From: CAWBRT01 sp963832365
Lineage (GTDB): Bacteria > Acidobacteriota > Terriglobia > Terriglobales > Acidobacteriaceae
DNA length: 64,000 nt
Reading direction: 5' to 3'
NCBI GenBank assembly: GCA_963832365.1
Contig: CAWHUL010000011.1
Span: forward strand, 210,438-274,437
Made by a program: the position numbers and the translations under genes. The notes below the pieces were generated by a model. The model was not told the origin of the DNA. It saw nothing but the letters and a program-made list of their open reading frames with translations, and did not search any database. Positions 36,993-45,412 of this stretch are shown here, in pieces (the stretch's first letter is position 1; each line of letters opens with the position of its first letter).

Positions 36993-38350
36993 GCTTCCAC
37001 TCCATGTTTTATGGGAATGTGAACCCGCAGAATGGTCCCTTTACGCGGTTGGGAGGCGATGTTGACTGTTCCCTCCAGCTCTTGCACCCGTTCCTCAATG
37101 CCCAGCAGCCCCAATCCCGACCGGGAACGCACGGTCGGGTCGAATCCTGCTCCATCGTCCTGAACGATCACTTCGACCGAATCGTCGCCTCCGTTGACCG
37201 ACACCAACACGTTCTTCGCGTTGGCGTGTTTGGCACAATTTGTGAGAGCTTCCTGGACAACCCGGTAGATACAGGTGCAATAGGCTTCCGGCAAATCGTC
37301 CACCATTCCGTCCACCTTGATCGTCGCCGGCACTCCAGTATGACGCGAGAATTCCCGCCCTTGCCACTCCAGTGCCGGCGCGAGGCCAAGATCGTCGAGC
37401 ATGGAAGGGCGCAGTCCCATGGCCAGATCACGTATCGCCCGCATGGCATCGGTATTCAACTGCTTAGCATCAGCCACGCGCGTGCGGAATGCCTCGGGGT
37501 CAGAAATCTTGAGCGATTGCAGGTTTGCAAGCTCGATGCCGAGCGCCGTCAACATCTGGCCCACCGCATCGTGTAACTCGCGAGAGAGGGATTTTCGCTC
37601 TACTTCCTGTGCCTGCACCAGACGGCGCGAGAGGCGGCGCAGGTTATTTTCCGCCTCCTCGATTCGCTTCGTTTGCTCGTCATGGCGTCGCTCTAAAATT
37701 GCCACCCGGTAGATCGTCACCAGTGCGACTACCGTTCCAAGCGTCAGGGCAAAGCCCATCATCTTAAGTAAGAAGGCGTGCAACACTTCCTGGCTCTGTC
37801 GAATGCGCTGCCGCTCTCTTTCCAGATTCTCCTTATTGAGCTTTGCCACCTCTCGCGCCAAGTCCATGACGGCCTTTCTGCGAGGGAGCACTTTGTGGCG
37901 AAGAAAGGACCAACTCAGATCCGCCTTTTCCTGCAGCGTCCAGTCGAAAATCGGGTCCAGCGAATCCCAGTAGGCCTGCACTTCTGTCCGGAACCGGCTC
38001 AGACCTCTCGTGTCGCCTTCGCCCATGCGCTGCGCCAGTGAATCCAGACGGCCCTGAAGCGAGGTGCGGATCTCGATCAATTGCTGGCGGTGCAAGGGAG
38101 CACTCTGCGGCGAAGGATCGAGCAAATAGTCACGCACCAAGATATCGGCGAGATACATGTCGGCAACGATGTCGCGACGAAAGGCCTCGGTCTGAAGATA
38201 CGCGTCCTGCGTTTTCTCCATTTCGTTGTAGATCGCACGGGCACGCCGAATAGCGCCAAAGCCGAGCACTGCAATCAGGATGATCAGGGTGCCGAAGCCG
38301 AGAGCGAGAACAAAAGATGAGCGCGACTTGACATCCAGCGGGAGGTCCAT
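36971..38350 (-). CDS. Membrane sensor histidine kinase (HisKA_3, NarX-like)
   Basis: Protein of about 459 residues from the ATG at 38350; a further start at 38410 has weaker context. Two membrane segments (FVLALGFGTLIILIAVLGFG and MMGFALTLGTVVALVTIYRV) bracket a helical periplasmic sensor of CHASE3/four-helix type. Then comes LSRELHDAVGQMLTALGIEL, the HisKA_3 phospho-acceptor His, and an ATPase domain with a GLGLLGIEERVQELEG G-box. Cytoplasmic autophosphorylation would pass to the adjoining response regulator. The signal is unknown. Confidence 0.92.
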   Translation of the reverse strand: MDLPLDVKSRSSFVLALGFGTLIILIAVLGFGAIRRARAIYNEMEKTQDAYLQTEAFRRDIVADMYLADILVRDYLLDPSPQSAPLHRQQLIEIRTSLQGRLDSLAQRMGEGDTRGLSRFRTEVQAYWDSLDPIFDWTLQEKADLSWSFLRHKVLPRRKAVMDLAREVAKLNKENLERERQRIRQSQEVLHAFLLKMMGFALTLGTVVALVTIYRVAILERRHDEQTKRIEEAENNLRRLSRRLVQAQEVERKSLSRELHDAVGQMLTALGIELANLQSLKISDPEAFRTRVADAKQLNTDAMRAIRDLAMGLRPSMLDDLGLAPALEWQGREFSRHTGVPATIKVDGMVDDLPEAYCTCIYRVVQEALTNCAKHANAKNVLVSVNGGDDSVEVIVQDDGAGFDPTVRSRSGLGLLGIEERVQELEGTVNIASQPRKGTILRVHIPIKHGVEAWTKSAS

Positions 38351-38664
38351 AAAGACATTCTCCAGAATCCGGTCGGAGACAGCAATGGATTTCTGAAGCT
38401 CCGCTGGCACGGGCTACCGCGGAGGAACAACAGCATAACTCGTAACTTCGGAGCCTTCACCACATCCTGAATAGCTGGGAATACAGAAACGGCGCACGAG
38501 AAATAAAGTGTGTTCATATCCATAGCCCTGCATCGCCTTTTACGGCCGCACTCCGACCTGCGCGCCGGGGATAAAAACCCCATTGTGAGTTCCTGATGTG
38601 ACTTCAATCACTGCGGAACCACAAATAAGGGACAACTATATATTTAGGAGGTGATGGACACTCA
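38351..38664. other. Intergenic region between the kinase and the exported protein
   Basis: Carries the divergent promoters of both genes. An exceptionally strong ribosome site, AGGAGGTGATG, at about 38647 precedes the small + strand gene. No other clear element was seen. Confidence 0.5.
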
Positions 38665-39012
38665 ATGCGGATTCCGTCCAAAGCGATGATAGCCGTAATC
38701 GTTCTGCTAATGATCGCAGCGCCGACTATCTCCTTGGCCAAGTGCGTGGAAGATCACTTCCACTGCTGCGGCAGCTCCACGGTTGCAACGGGAATCAGCA
38801 CAGCACCCGAGCTGTCGGGATGGTGCTGCCACGGCGCCAGGGCAGAACGCCAGGATGCGCCGGATGTTCATGCAGCCTCTCTGTTCCTGCAACCCCTGAC
38901 GGCAGAGGCGCCGTCGATTACCGTTGTCTCTCACCGTTCTGTATCTGAATACAGCACTTCGCATTCATCTGTTTCGGCCTCTCAGCCCCTTCTCTGCACC
39001 TTCCTGATCTAG
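38665..39012 (+). CDS. Small exported Cys/His-rich protein
   Basis: Protein of 115 residues with a signal peptide (MIAVIVLLMIAAPTISLA). The mature part begins KCVEDHFHCCGSS and WCCHGARAE, dense in Cys and His, and then becomes Ser-rich. TAGGAGGTGATG about 10 bases before the ATG is a strong ribosome site. The first half could bind a metal (copper or zinc). It is followed by another small exported protein with Met/His-rich sequence, so both may deal with metal. No family was recognised. Confidence 0.65.
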   Translation: MRIPSKAMIAVIVLLMIAAPTISLAKCVEDHFHCCGSSTVATGISTAPELSGWCCHGARAERQDAPDVHAASLFLQPLTAEAPSITVVSHRSVSEYSTSHSSVSASQPLLCTFLI

Positions 39013-39162
39013 TCTGCTCCTTGTCCGACACCATCTGACGAAGGGGATCCGCGTTATCGCGTATCCCGAGACTTAGATCATCGCAAGGAACAAGTTGATC
39101 GCCGCTGATGGGTGAACTGGCTCGGCCGGCACGCCAACGACGGCGAGGCAAGGAGAATTGCC

Positions 39163-39513
39163 ATGAAGCACATGAAATTAGTCGTGGTGTTGGTTGCGCT
39201 ACTGGCAACCGCATCTATTCTGTTTGCACAACGAAAGTCGTCTGCGGCATCACAGTCGCAGCAGGGCTCCGCTTCTGGTACCTATTTGACCTGCCCAATG
39301 TGGGGCTGGGGTGGAGGCAATCAAGCGAGTAACTCCGCAAGGCCCTACGGACAAATGGGACACGGGATGATGTATGGCTGGTCGAACTCCAACCAGCATG
39401 TTCCAAGCGGCCCGGGAATGATGTACTCCGGACCAGCGAGCCCCGCGCAAACTCAATCCGGCACCGCAACGTCCAGCTCTAACGGACAACAACAACCGGA
39501 ATCGACCCGTTAG
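39163..39513 (+). CDS. Small exported Met/Gly/His-rich protein
   Basis: Protein of 116 residues starting at the ATG at 39163 (AAGGAG upstream); a signal peptide, KLVVVLVALLATASILFAQ, is clear. The mature part is low complexity: YLTCPMWGWGGGNQASN, PYGQMGHGMMYGWSNS, GPGMMYSGP and a Ser/Thr/Gln tail. Met and His clusters of this kind bind copper in some exported proteins. It lies 150 bases after the Cys/His-rich gene and is followed by a strong hairpin. Function unknown. Confidence 0.65.
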   Translation: MKHMKLVVVLVALLATASILFAQRKSSAASQSQQGSASGTYLTCPMWGWGGGNQASNSARPYGQMGHGMMYGWSNSNQHVPSGPGMMYSGPASPAQTQSGTATSSSNGQQQPESTR

Positions 39514-39526
39514 TCAATCCGGAGTT

Positions 39527-39550
39527 GGGGCGGTCCGTTTGGACCGCCCC
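39527..39550 (+). terminator. Perfect hairpin after the small exported genes
   Basis: GGGGCGGTCC at 39527-39536 pairs perfectly with GGACCGCCCC at 39541-39550 around a GTTT loop. There is no T-run, but its stability and place after the last stop suggest transcription end. Confidence 0.6.
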
Positions 39551-39808
39551 TGGCTCCTGTTGCAGACTACTGACCGTAGGCGAAGTGGGCGCGGCGATTC
39601 GGCCTCCAGCACGCTTCATTGTGGTCCGCGCAAGCCGACTTTTTCCGACTGCCCATCATTAATCACTTACGACGCGAGGCACGGCAGTGGCACACTTACG
39701 TGGAGTGTCTCCGCCGGCGGAACGGGCCGAACGGAACCAGCCGTGGTCAGTTAATGAGTCACGGACCATCCGGAAGTTATTCGTCCCGGCTGTATACCTG
39801 TCTTTGCT
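39551..39808. other. Gap up to the inverted-repeat remnant
   Basis: No gene or clear element was seen. It ends at the 39-base copy of the inner end of the serine-recombinase unit. Confidence 0.4.
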
Positions 39809-39847
39809 GTTCACGAAGGCAGAGATTTGTGGCTGGCTCAAGCAGCG
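39809..39847 (-). repeat. 39-base remnant of the inner end of the right unit
   Basis: Exact reverse complement of 31915-31953, the last 39 bases of the left unit, including the recombinase stop codon. In the right copy these bases are missing at 41298 and are found here instead, 1.45 kb away. The simplest reading is that the intervening 39848-41297 was inserted into the right unit. Confidence 0.85.
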
Positions 39848-39868
39848 AAATGCCGTCAGGGGGCCATT

Positions 39869-40542
39869 TTATCGACTCGCTTCGTTCGGGCCAGAACACT
39901 GTAGATGCCCGATTCCATACGGTATTTTGTGTAAGAAAAGGGGAGAAATGCGGTTGCTTGGTGATGCTTGCCATCTGGATGCGGTCAATTGAAGGGCGAT
40001 AAATCCGGCGACATAGGTGAATATGTACAACTCAAAACCTCTGAAGCGACCACTTTCTATTTTGCCGTAGTGCGTCGTAAATCGACCGCAGGGATGATTG
40101 AGCCGAAAGATGCAATCCACATCTGAACTCCAGCGGGAATCTCAAGCGACTCGGCAAACCGTTTTCGTACCGATGGGAAGAAGGGGCGAATATTGGGCCG
40201 GGTATGATCAGCGACTACGGCGGTCTTAAACAAGAACGCAGCGATAGACTTGATGCCAAGCGGGAGCAGTGAGACCGGAGCGGCATCGGTGATTATGTTA
40301 CCCATTGTTTTGCTGGCTTCCGCTTCGACATCGCTCATCCAGGTGTTGTTACATGGTTCACAAACGACATGCGCTTTCAAATCGACGGAGCGGCTTTTCC
40401 AGCTCTTATAATGGCCATCAGAGAGACGTGTATTGAAGGAGTATGGGGATGTTGGTTCACCATACAATCGTCCAATCCATGCACCCCAGAGGTGTTCCCC
40501 GGACATAACTGCGGGGCGTAGGCAAAAGGCGCAGTTTTTCAT
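39869..40542 (-). pseudogene. HNH-endonuclease-like passenger protein, frameshifted
   Basis: Starts MKNCAFCLRPAVMSGEHLWG (CxxC then a GEH motif) and continues VVCEPCNNTWMSDVEAEAS (second CxxC with the N-N-x-W pattern of HNH-type zinc nucleases). SIAAFLFKTAVVADHTRP follows. After about residue 155 the frame shifts by one near 40075, since GFELYIFTYVAGFIALQL, an expected hydrophobic C-terminal segment, is found in the other frame, ending at TAA 39869. The full gene would encode about 224 residues. Substrate and activity are unknown. Confidence 0.6.
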
Positions 40543-40559
40543 AGGAGTATGATTAGCGC

Positions 40560-40751
40560 ATGAAGTCTAACCCAAAGCCGAATCCAGAGTACGAGAATTT
40601 TGACAACGCCATGCGGCGCGTGCTCACGGTTTCCAAAACGGAACTTCAGCGGCGGCTTGACGCGGAGAAACTGGCGCGAGCAGACAGGCCAAAGCGCGGC
40701 CCCAAGCCTAAGACTTCGGCTTCGGACCACGCGGCTTCCTGTAGGGGTTAA
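40560..40751 (+). CDS. Small conserved protein of IS1595-type elements
   Basis: Protein of 63 residues: ENFDNAMRRVLTVSKTELQR, then a charged Ala/Arg/Lys helix and a Lys/Pro-rich tail. Short proteins with this AMxxLLxVSKxEL pattern are often found next to IS1595-like transposases and other genes, function unknown. It is divergent from the HNH gene, 17 bases apart. Confidence 0.55.
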   Translation: MKSNPKPNPEYENFDNAMRRVLTVSKTELQRRLDAEKLARADRPKRGPKPKTSASDHAASCRG

Positions 40752-41230
40752 GCGTTCGCTTGACTACCCGACTTGCCAGTGACTTCGGCGAAGGTAAGGC
40801 GCTTCCCGCTGATCTGTGAGAGCGCAAGGTTGAAGCGGTCTGCATTGCGGAGTCATGGCGTCAGGCTGCAAAGCAGCGCGAAGTCGGTGCAGCATAAACC
40901 ATCCGTCTTCTGTGTGATTCCAAGATGCCGCGCCAGTTCGTAAGAGGAAACCCCGTTCTTGCAGTTGACCAGCATCCACATTCCGATCATCCACTTATCA
41001 AGTCCGAATGGAGAATCCTCAAAGATCGTTCCGACCTTGACGGTGAATTGCTTCTTACAACCCCTACAGAACCAGAGCCAGCGCGTCTTGATGAACGAGT
41101 GTTTGTCATGGCCGCAACGCGGACAAGTGATAACGCCATCGGGCCAGCGCCAGTTCACGGCGTAGACAAATGCGCGTTCTGGATCGGCAAAGTATTTGAT
41201 CGCTTCTTGCAGTGTTTTCGGGGCTTTCAT
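40748..41230 (-). pseudogene. IS1595/ISXO2-like transposase, internally deleted
   Basis: From 41230 it reads LQEAIKYFADPERAFVYAVN, the zinc ribbon ITCPRCGHDKHSF--WFCRGCKKQF, and MLVNCKNGVSSYELARHLGI. After ITQKT the frame changes (GWFMLHRLRAALQ in another frame), and the central DDE-type catalytic region is missing. The extreme C-terminus is kept: ADRFNLALSQISGKRLTFAE, then VTGKSG, with its stop at 40748-40750. So both ends of the gene survive and the catalytic middle is lost. It cannot transpose by itself. Confidence 0.75.
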
Positions 41231-41290
41231 GTGCTTACTCTCTCAACTACATAAGCAGAGTAGCGCAATTAACTTTGTGTGTCAAGTAAA

Positions 41291-41938
41291 TTATGCCGTT
41301 TTCGGCGGCTTGTTTTGTTGAAGTTGCAGAGGGGCTGGCGAGACCCCTTTGTGGCCACCGGGTTCGGCGGCCTCGCGGAGGATTTTGCTGACCAGGGCTC
41401 GGCTGATTCGGTGGAGCTGGGCGACCTCGCTCAGGCTGCGCCCAGCCCGACGGTCACGGATGATGGCGTCGCGATCGACGTCCAGTGGCCGGCGTCCGAT
41501 ATGCTGGCCCTCGAGCTTGGCGCGCCGCATGCCGGCGCGCACCCGCTCGACGATCAAGTTGCGTTCCAGCTCGGCGATGGCGCTGACAATGACCACCATC
41601 GCCCGGCCCAGCGGTCCGCTGGTATCGATATTTTCCCGGAAGCTGACGAACTCAACCTTTATATGATTGAGTTCGTCCAGGACCTCGAGGAAGTGGCGAA
41701 CGGACCGGGCCAAGCGGTCGAAGGCCCAGACCATCACAACCTGGAACCGGCCATGCCGGGCATCGGCCATCAACTGGTCGAGACCAGGACGCTTGGCCTT
41801 GGCGCCGCTGATCTTGTCGGTGTACTCCTGGACGATCTCGTAACCACGCTGCTGGGCCAGCTGGCGCAGGTCGTAGAGCTGCGTCTCCGGGTGCTGATCG
41901 AGGGTGGAGACGCGGAGGTAGAGGGCCGCGCGCTTCAT
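41291..41938 (-). CDS. Serine recombinase, right copy (3' end altered)
   Basis: Reverse-strand copy of the recombinase at 31274-31924, of 215 residues, with the same catalytic Ser (LRVSTLDQ) and HTH. It has one substitution early (VEEYTD versus VQEYTD). The last residue and stop codon come from the IS1595-like end: AAAACGGCATAA replaces AAAACCGCTGCTTGA. The catalytic and DNA-binding parts are untouched, so it should remain active. Confidence 0.9.
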   Translation of the reverse strand: MKRAALYLRVSTLDQHPETQLYDLRQLAQQRGYEIVQEYTDKISGAKAKRPGLDQLMADARHGRFQVVMVWAFDRLARSVRHFLEVLDELNHIKVEFVSFRENIDTSGPLGRAMVVIVSAIAELERNLIVERVRAGMRRAKLEGQHIGRRPLDVDRDAIIRDRRAGRSLSEVAQLHRISRALVSKILREAAEPGGHKGVSPAPLQLQQNKPPKTA

Positions 41939-41939
41939 G

Positions 41940-42121
41940 CTAGCGGCCCTTCTTCGCCGGTTTCAGGGCAGCCGGCGTGTGCTTGTTGACGTAATCTTCG
42001 ATGAACTTCATCAGGATGTCGGTCATGTTCTCGCCGCGGGCGGCGGTCGCCGCCTTGAAAGCAGTCGTGCAGGCTGGCTTCGACGTTGATGTTCATGCGC
42101 TTCACCTTGATGCTCCGGCAT
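41940..42121 (-). pseudogene. Ribbon-helix-helix gene, right copy, frameshifted
   Basis: Counterpart of 31093-31272. The start region differs (GGAGCATCAAGGTG in place of GGAGGTCAAGATC) and one A is inserted in CACGACTGC relative to CACGCTGC. The ATG frame therefore does not give the ribbon-helix-helix protein. If the product represses the recombinase, the two copies are no longer regulated alike. Confidence 0.75.
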
Positions 42122-42216
42122 TCAGTGTCTCACCTCCTCTCTGTTTAGAGTCAGAAGTGAGGATAACTGGTTATGAGTAAAGGGATACCCCGGGTTGAAC
42201 CAGGGGAAGCCAGTTT

Positions 42217-42522
42217 CTAAACAGGCAGCGGCTGGAAGGCGCTGCTGACGTCGGCGACAAACAGGACACACGGGAAAGAGACTTCCAGTGTCCCGGCGAT
42301 GGCCTCCAGCAGTCCGGATTCCAGGTCGGGCACCCAGCCAGCTTCGAGCGCCTGCCACTGAGACGGCTCGATCCCGCACAGTTGGGCGGCGCGTTCGATC
42401 GAAAGGCCGAGTTCTTCCCGGCGGTGGCGGATACAGCTGGCTAGCAACAGGCCAAGATCGGCGGGCTGGGCAGCGGTGGACAGGGTCGGATGCTTCAGTA
42501 GAGGCATAGAAACAGTGCTCAT
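42217..42522 (-). CDS. XRE-family transcriptional regulator (right copy)
   Basis: Identical in sequence to the 101-residue protein of 30694-30999 (HTH segment AAQLCGIEPSQWQALEAGWV). Its promoter and GAGTATAT sites are also kept. With two identical genes, dosage doubles and either copy can act on both operators. Confidence 0.8.
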   Translation of the reverse strand: MSTVSMPLLKHPTLSTAAQPADLGLLLASCIRHRREELGLSIERAAQLCGIEPSQWQALEAGWVPDLESGLLEAIAGTLEVSFPCVLFVADVSSAFQPLPV

Positions 42523-42598
42523 ATACTCATTATCTCCAAAACGGCTCCCTCGTCAAGGGGAAACCGGGGATCAGTGCAACTATTTTGAGTATATACTC
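42523..42598 (-). promoter_or_regulatory. Promoter and operators of the right XRE gene
   Basis: TTGACG at 42551-42556 and GATAAT at 42529-42534 (read on -), 16 bases apart, with the start expected at the ATG. A perfect palindrome, GAGTATATACTC, lies at 42587-42598; in the left copy one base differs. Confidence 0.6.
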
Positions 42599-42600
42599 AC

Positions 42601-43044
42601 ACGATTCCGACCCAAAGCCATGAGTCCGGCAACTACCAGAACATGAACTCGGCCCCGCAGCTGCCGAACTACCTGGGACTGCCTTTCCGCATCCTGGTGT
42701 CTCCGTTCGTCAACTTCGACCCCGAGAACCGGGTGACCGACATCATGATGTTCAACAGCCGTAACCTCGGCGCTCTCATCGTGGACGAAGATCCCCACGT
42801 CAAGAGCTGGGAAGACGGCCAGTACAACATCATGAACATGTCGATCGAAGAGACGTACGGCTTCGGCATCCTCAACGAAGGTCAGGCTATCGCGGTCGCC
42901 AAGAACGTGAAGATCCGTCCGAACGAGTTCGTGATGCCGGCTCGCATGACGGCCTGCAGCACATACCAGGTCTCTTCCTCCTGTGGGCAGGCAACCGCCT
43001 CGCGCGCGGGCATCGGCTCCGGCCGGAGCCAGGGTCTGTTGTAG
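42601..43044 (+). pseudogene. Phage major-capsid-like fragment (right copy)
   Basis: Same sequence as the left fragment, now on + (FNSRNLGALIVDEDPHV, LNEGQAIAVAKNVKIR). It is carried passively by the unit and shows no start of its own. Confidence 0.45.
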
Positions 43045-43964
43045 AAACAAACGCACACGCGCCTCAGCTTGGCGAACGGCCGCTGGCTTCTCCGGTAAAG
43101 GCTGACGCTCCGTTTAGGCTATTTTTCGAAGTGACTGGCGTTTGAGGTGACGCCGACGACTCCGGGCTGGTAATCGCCGGGTTGGGCTGATCATGGTCTT
43201 CGTCTTGCGATCAAGACCGTTGATCAAGACCGTGGGCTGGTGGGGTGGGGTGATGGAAAACAGCGTGGTGATGATTGAATAGAAGATGATGATGTTCGAC
43301 GATGTCCCTGGTGTCCTGTTCTTCGCCGCCGGCCCCGCCAGGCCGGCTGGATCAGCAGCGAAGCGGCGCTGGAAAAACCCGCGCTCAGCGCTGTCGCAGC
43401 CCCGTGTTTCATCAGGGCCTGAGCATCGTACCGCCGGTTTTCTCGGCGCTCGACCCGGCCACCACCTAGAGTAAGCCCTTGGCTCAGAGTTGGCCGCTAG
43501 TAACTCCGGAGTAACTGCCGCGCAATGCCGCCGGCCGGAAAATAACTCGTTTAGGTCGGTCGCAGATTCTGTATGCAAATGGAGGGGGAACCCGGTTTCC
43601 CCCGGGTAGCACTATGACTTAGGCACCACTTACGTCCCCGGGAGGGGTTGAAATGACCCCCCATATAGACTCGCACGAGCAAAATCCCGATTATGGTACA
43701 TCAGAAAGTTTGAAAGATAACCAGATGGTAATCATTTCTGCCCCTGTTTCAGCCGCCGACCGCTGTCCAAGACCGCCACCGATTCAGCTTCTGGTCTTTC
43801 CGCCGGCGATCGATAGTCGGTTTCAGGCTGATTTCATCAGGGGTTGGTGGCTGTTCCCGTCCGGTCTTGGTGGGCGCGATGGTTCCTTGGGATCGGCATC
43901 ATGGGCTCCACCCCGACACCGGCCAGCTCGCCCCCGCCAAGAGCCAGGATTGGTCGTCTTGCCT
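43045..43964. other. Long non-coding-looking stretch of the right unit
   Basis: Counterpart of 29257-30171. No supported gene. A few differences from the left copy lie near 43775-43850. Confidence 0.4.
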
Positions 43965-44059
43965 GCGCAACGGCTCGCTTTCGCCGGTTTTGTTGCGCAC
44001 TCCGCTTCTTCCGCCTGCGCAACGCCCGGATTGCTGTCTACTTTGTTGCGCACCCGCCC

Positions 44060-44436
44060 GCGAAAGGACTGCGCAACAGCAGATCCGATGCGACTGAGCT
44101 GCCCCGTGTGAAAAGGGTAGAACGTGGCTCCTTAGGTGCCCGCATGAATTACCGGCCCGGAAACGACCACCCAGGCCGTTTTAGCTTATGCAGAAAGGTA
44201 TGGATTAGTTCACATAGCCGGCGCCCAGTTCTTTCGAGCACCAGCAGTTCACATCATCCACGTTGGGAGCGGTACCCTTGCCCGAAAACCGCGGAAGATC
44301 AGCTTGCCCAAGCTTGAATAGTTGTGCTTGACAGCCGCCATCAAGGAACACAGAATCAGAGTTCCCCCTCGAGTTAGACCGTTTGGTTGTCGTGTGTCCA
44401 CCAGACACCGCGCCCAGCGCGGTGCAGGAGGCCCGG
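44060..44436. other. Spacer before the secreted paralog array
   Basis: An extra TGCGCAAC motif lies at 44069-44076. No gene with motifs was found. The upstream part of the first paralog gene, including its promoter, must be here. Confidence 0.4.
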
Positions 44437-45372
44437 ATGAAGCGCACCACCAGGAATCTTGCCGTAATCCTCGTTCTTTCATTTTTATACACATTGTTGG
44501 CCCCTGTTGCCGCGTTCGCTATCGACAAACGAAAGGCGCGGGACTCTGCGAACGCTCAAGCGAACACCGCAGAGCCAGAGGCAAGCCCCATGACTGTCTG
44601 GCAGGCGCGTCGAGCCGTAATCCCAGGGCTGAAGGCTAGCCTATCCACAACCGCATGGGCACGGAATCACGGATTCAACCTGACCATTCACCCGGAAAGC
44701 GTTCGCGTCAATGCGGGAAGCATTGAGTGGGCAGCGGATATGTCTTATTGGGCGAGCCAGTCGGAATTCTCTCCCCACTCGGGATCGTGCGTAATCGACT
44801 TAAGAAGCGTTGGAACACTTAAAGCGATAAGCGTCGGCCGAGGCCAGTATGAAGTGCTTCAGAATGGAAATGACTTGGCCTTCTCCTGCGAAAAGATGGG
44901 CGAGTATTACGAAAAAGCCATCGGGCTGTTGGGCACGCCAAGTGAGGCACAGGCTTTGGCTGATGAGCTGAACCGATTGCGCTCCGCGGCTCGCGGCGAG
45001 GACCCGGGAATTCCAGGAGACGCTTTCGGCGAATTCCAGCAGAAAGCGGCCGCGTGGCGCGCCCTGGCGGTAAAACCAGCCATTTCGGAAGAGGTCAGAA
45101 TGCACCGGTTGTTGGCCGAGCATGCGGTTGCTGAAAAGCAGTTCTCCGCCGCCGTCGAGGAATACGAAGCCGGGCTTGGGATTAACCCAACCTGGCCGGA
45201 AGGACATTTCAATGCCGCACTGCTCTCTGCGGAGCTGGGCTACTACTCCGAGGCCATCTGGCACATGCGGGCTTATCTTGAGTTGCTTCCCAACGCGCCG
45301 GACGCCCAAGATGCCCGCGACCAGATGCTGCTGTGGCAGGGCGAGCTGAAACAGCAGGCGTCGGGAAGGTAG
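44437..45372 (+). CDS. Secreted WQAR-domain plus TPR-module protein (paralog 1)
   Basis: Protein of 311 residues from the ATG at 44437, with a signal peptide (LAVILVLSFLYTLLAPVAAF). The N-terminal domain starts MTVWQARRAVIPGLKASLST and includes a beta-rich stretch and TPSEAQALADELNRLRSA. It ends in the shared C-terminal module FQQKAAAWRALAVKPAISEE, LLAEHAVAEKQFSAAVEEYE, PTWPEGHFNAALLSAELGYY and AYLELLPNAPDAQDARDQML: a TPR-like hairpin set. Exported, periplasmic or outer-surface location is likely; role unknown. Confidence 0.75.
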   Translation: MKRTTRNLAVILVLSFLYTLLAPVAAFAIDKRKARDSANAQANTAEPEASPMTVWQARRAVIPGLKASLSTTAWARNHGFNLTIHPESVRVNAGSIEWAADMSYWASQSEFSPHSGSCVIDLRSVGTLKAISVGRGQYEVLQNGNDLAFSCEKMGEYYEKAIGLLGTPSEAQALADELNRLRSAARGEDPGIPGDAFGEFQQKAAAWRALAVKPAISEEVRMHRLLAEHAVAEKQFSAAVEEYEAGLGINPTWPEGHFNAALLSAELGYYSEAIWHMRAYLELLPNAPDAQDARDQMLLWQGELKQQASGR

Positions 45373-45412
45373 AAAAGGCCCAGAGTAAACACGGTTAGAG
45401 GAGGAGTTCTAC

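Larger units (their letters stand above)
39848..41297. mobile_element. IS1595-like element remnant with passenger genes
   Basis: Splits the end of the right serine-recombinase unit. The right edge, read on -, starts GGCATAATTTACTTGACACA, like an IS1595-family end; a matching left end was not found, so that side is eroded. It contains an internally deleted ISXO2/IS1595 transposase on -, a small + strand protein, and an HNH-type gene on -. Passenger genes are known in IS1595-family elements. No target duplication can be read. Confidence 0.65.
41298..44059 (-). mobile_element. 2.8 kb serine-recombinase unit, right copy
   Basis: Reverse complement of 29160-31915, with about 99 percent identity by eye and a few indels near the ribbon-helix-helix gene. 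The outer end is at 44059 (CACCCGCCC). A further TGCGCAAC motif lies just outside at 44069, so the original hairpin array may have been longer. The inner 39 bases are displaced to 39809-39847 by the IS1595-like insertion. Confidence 0.85.
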
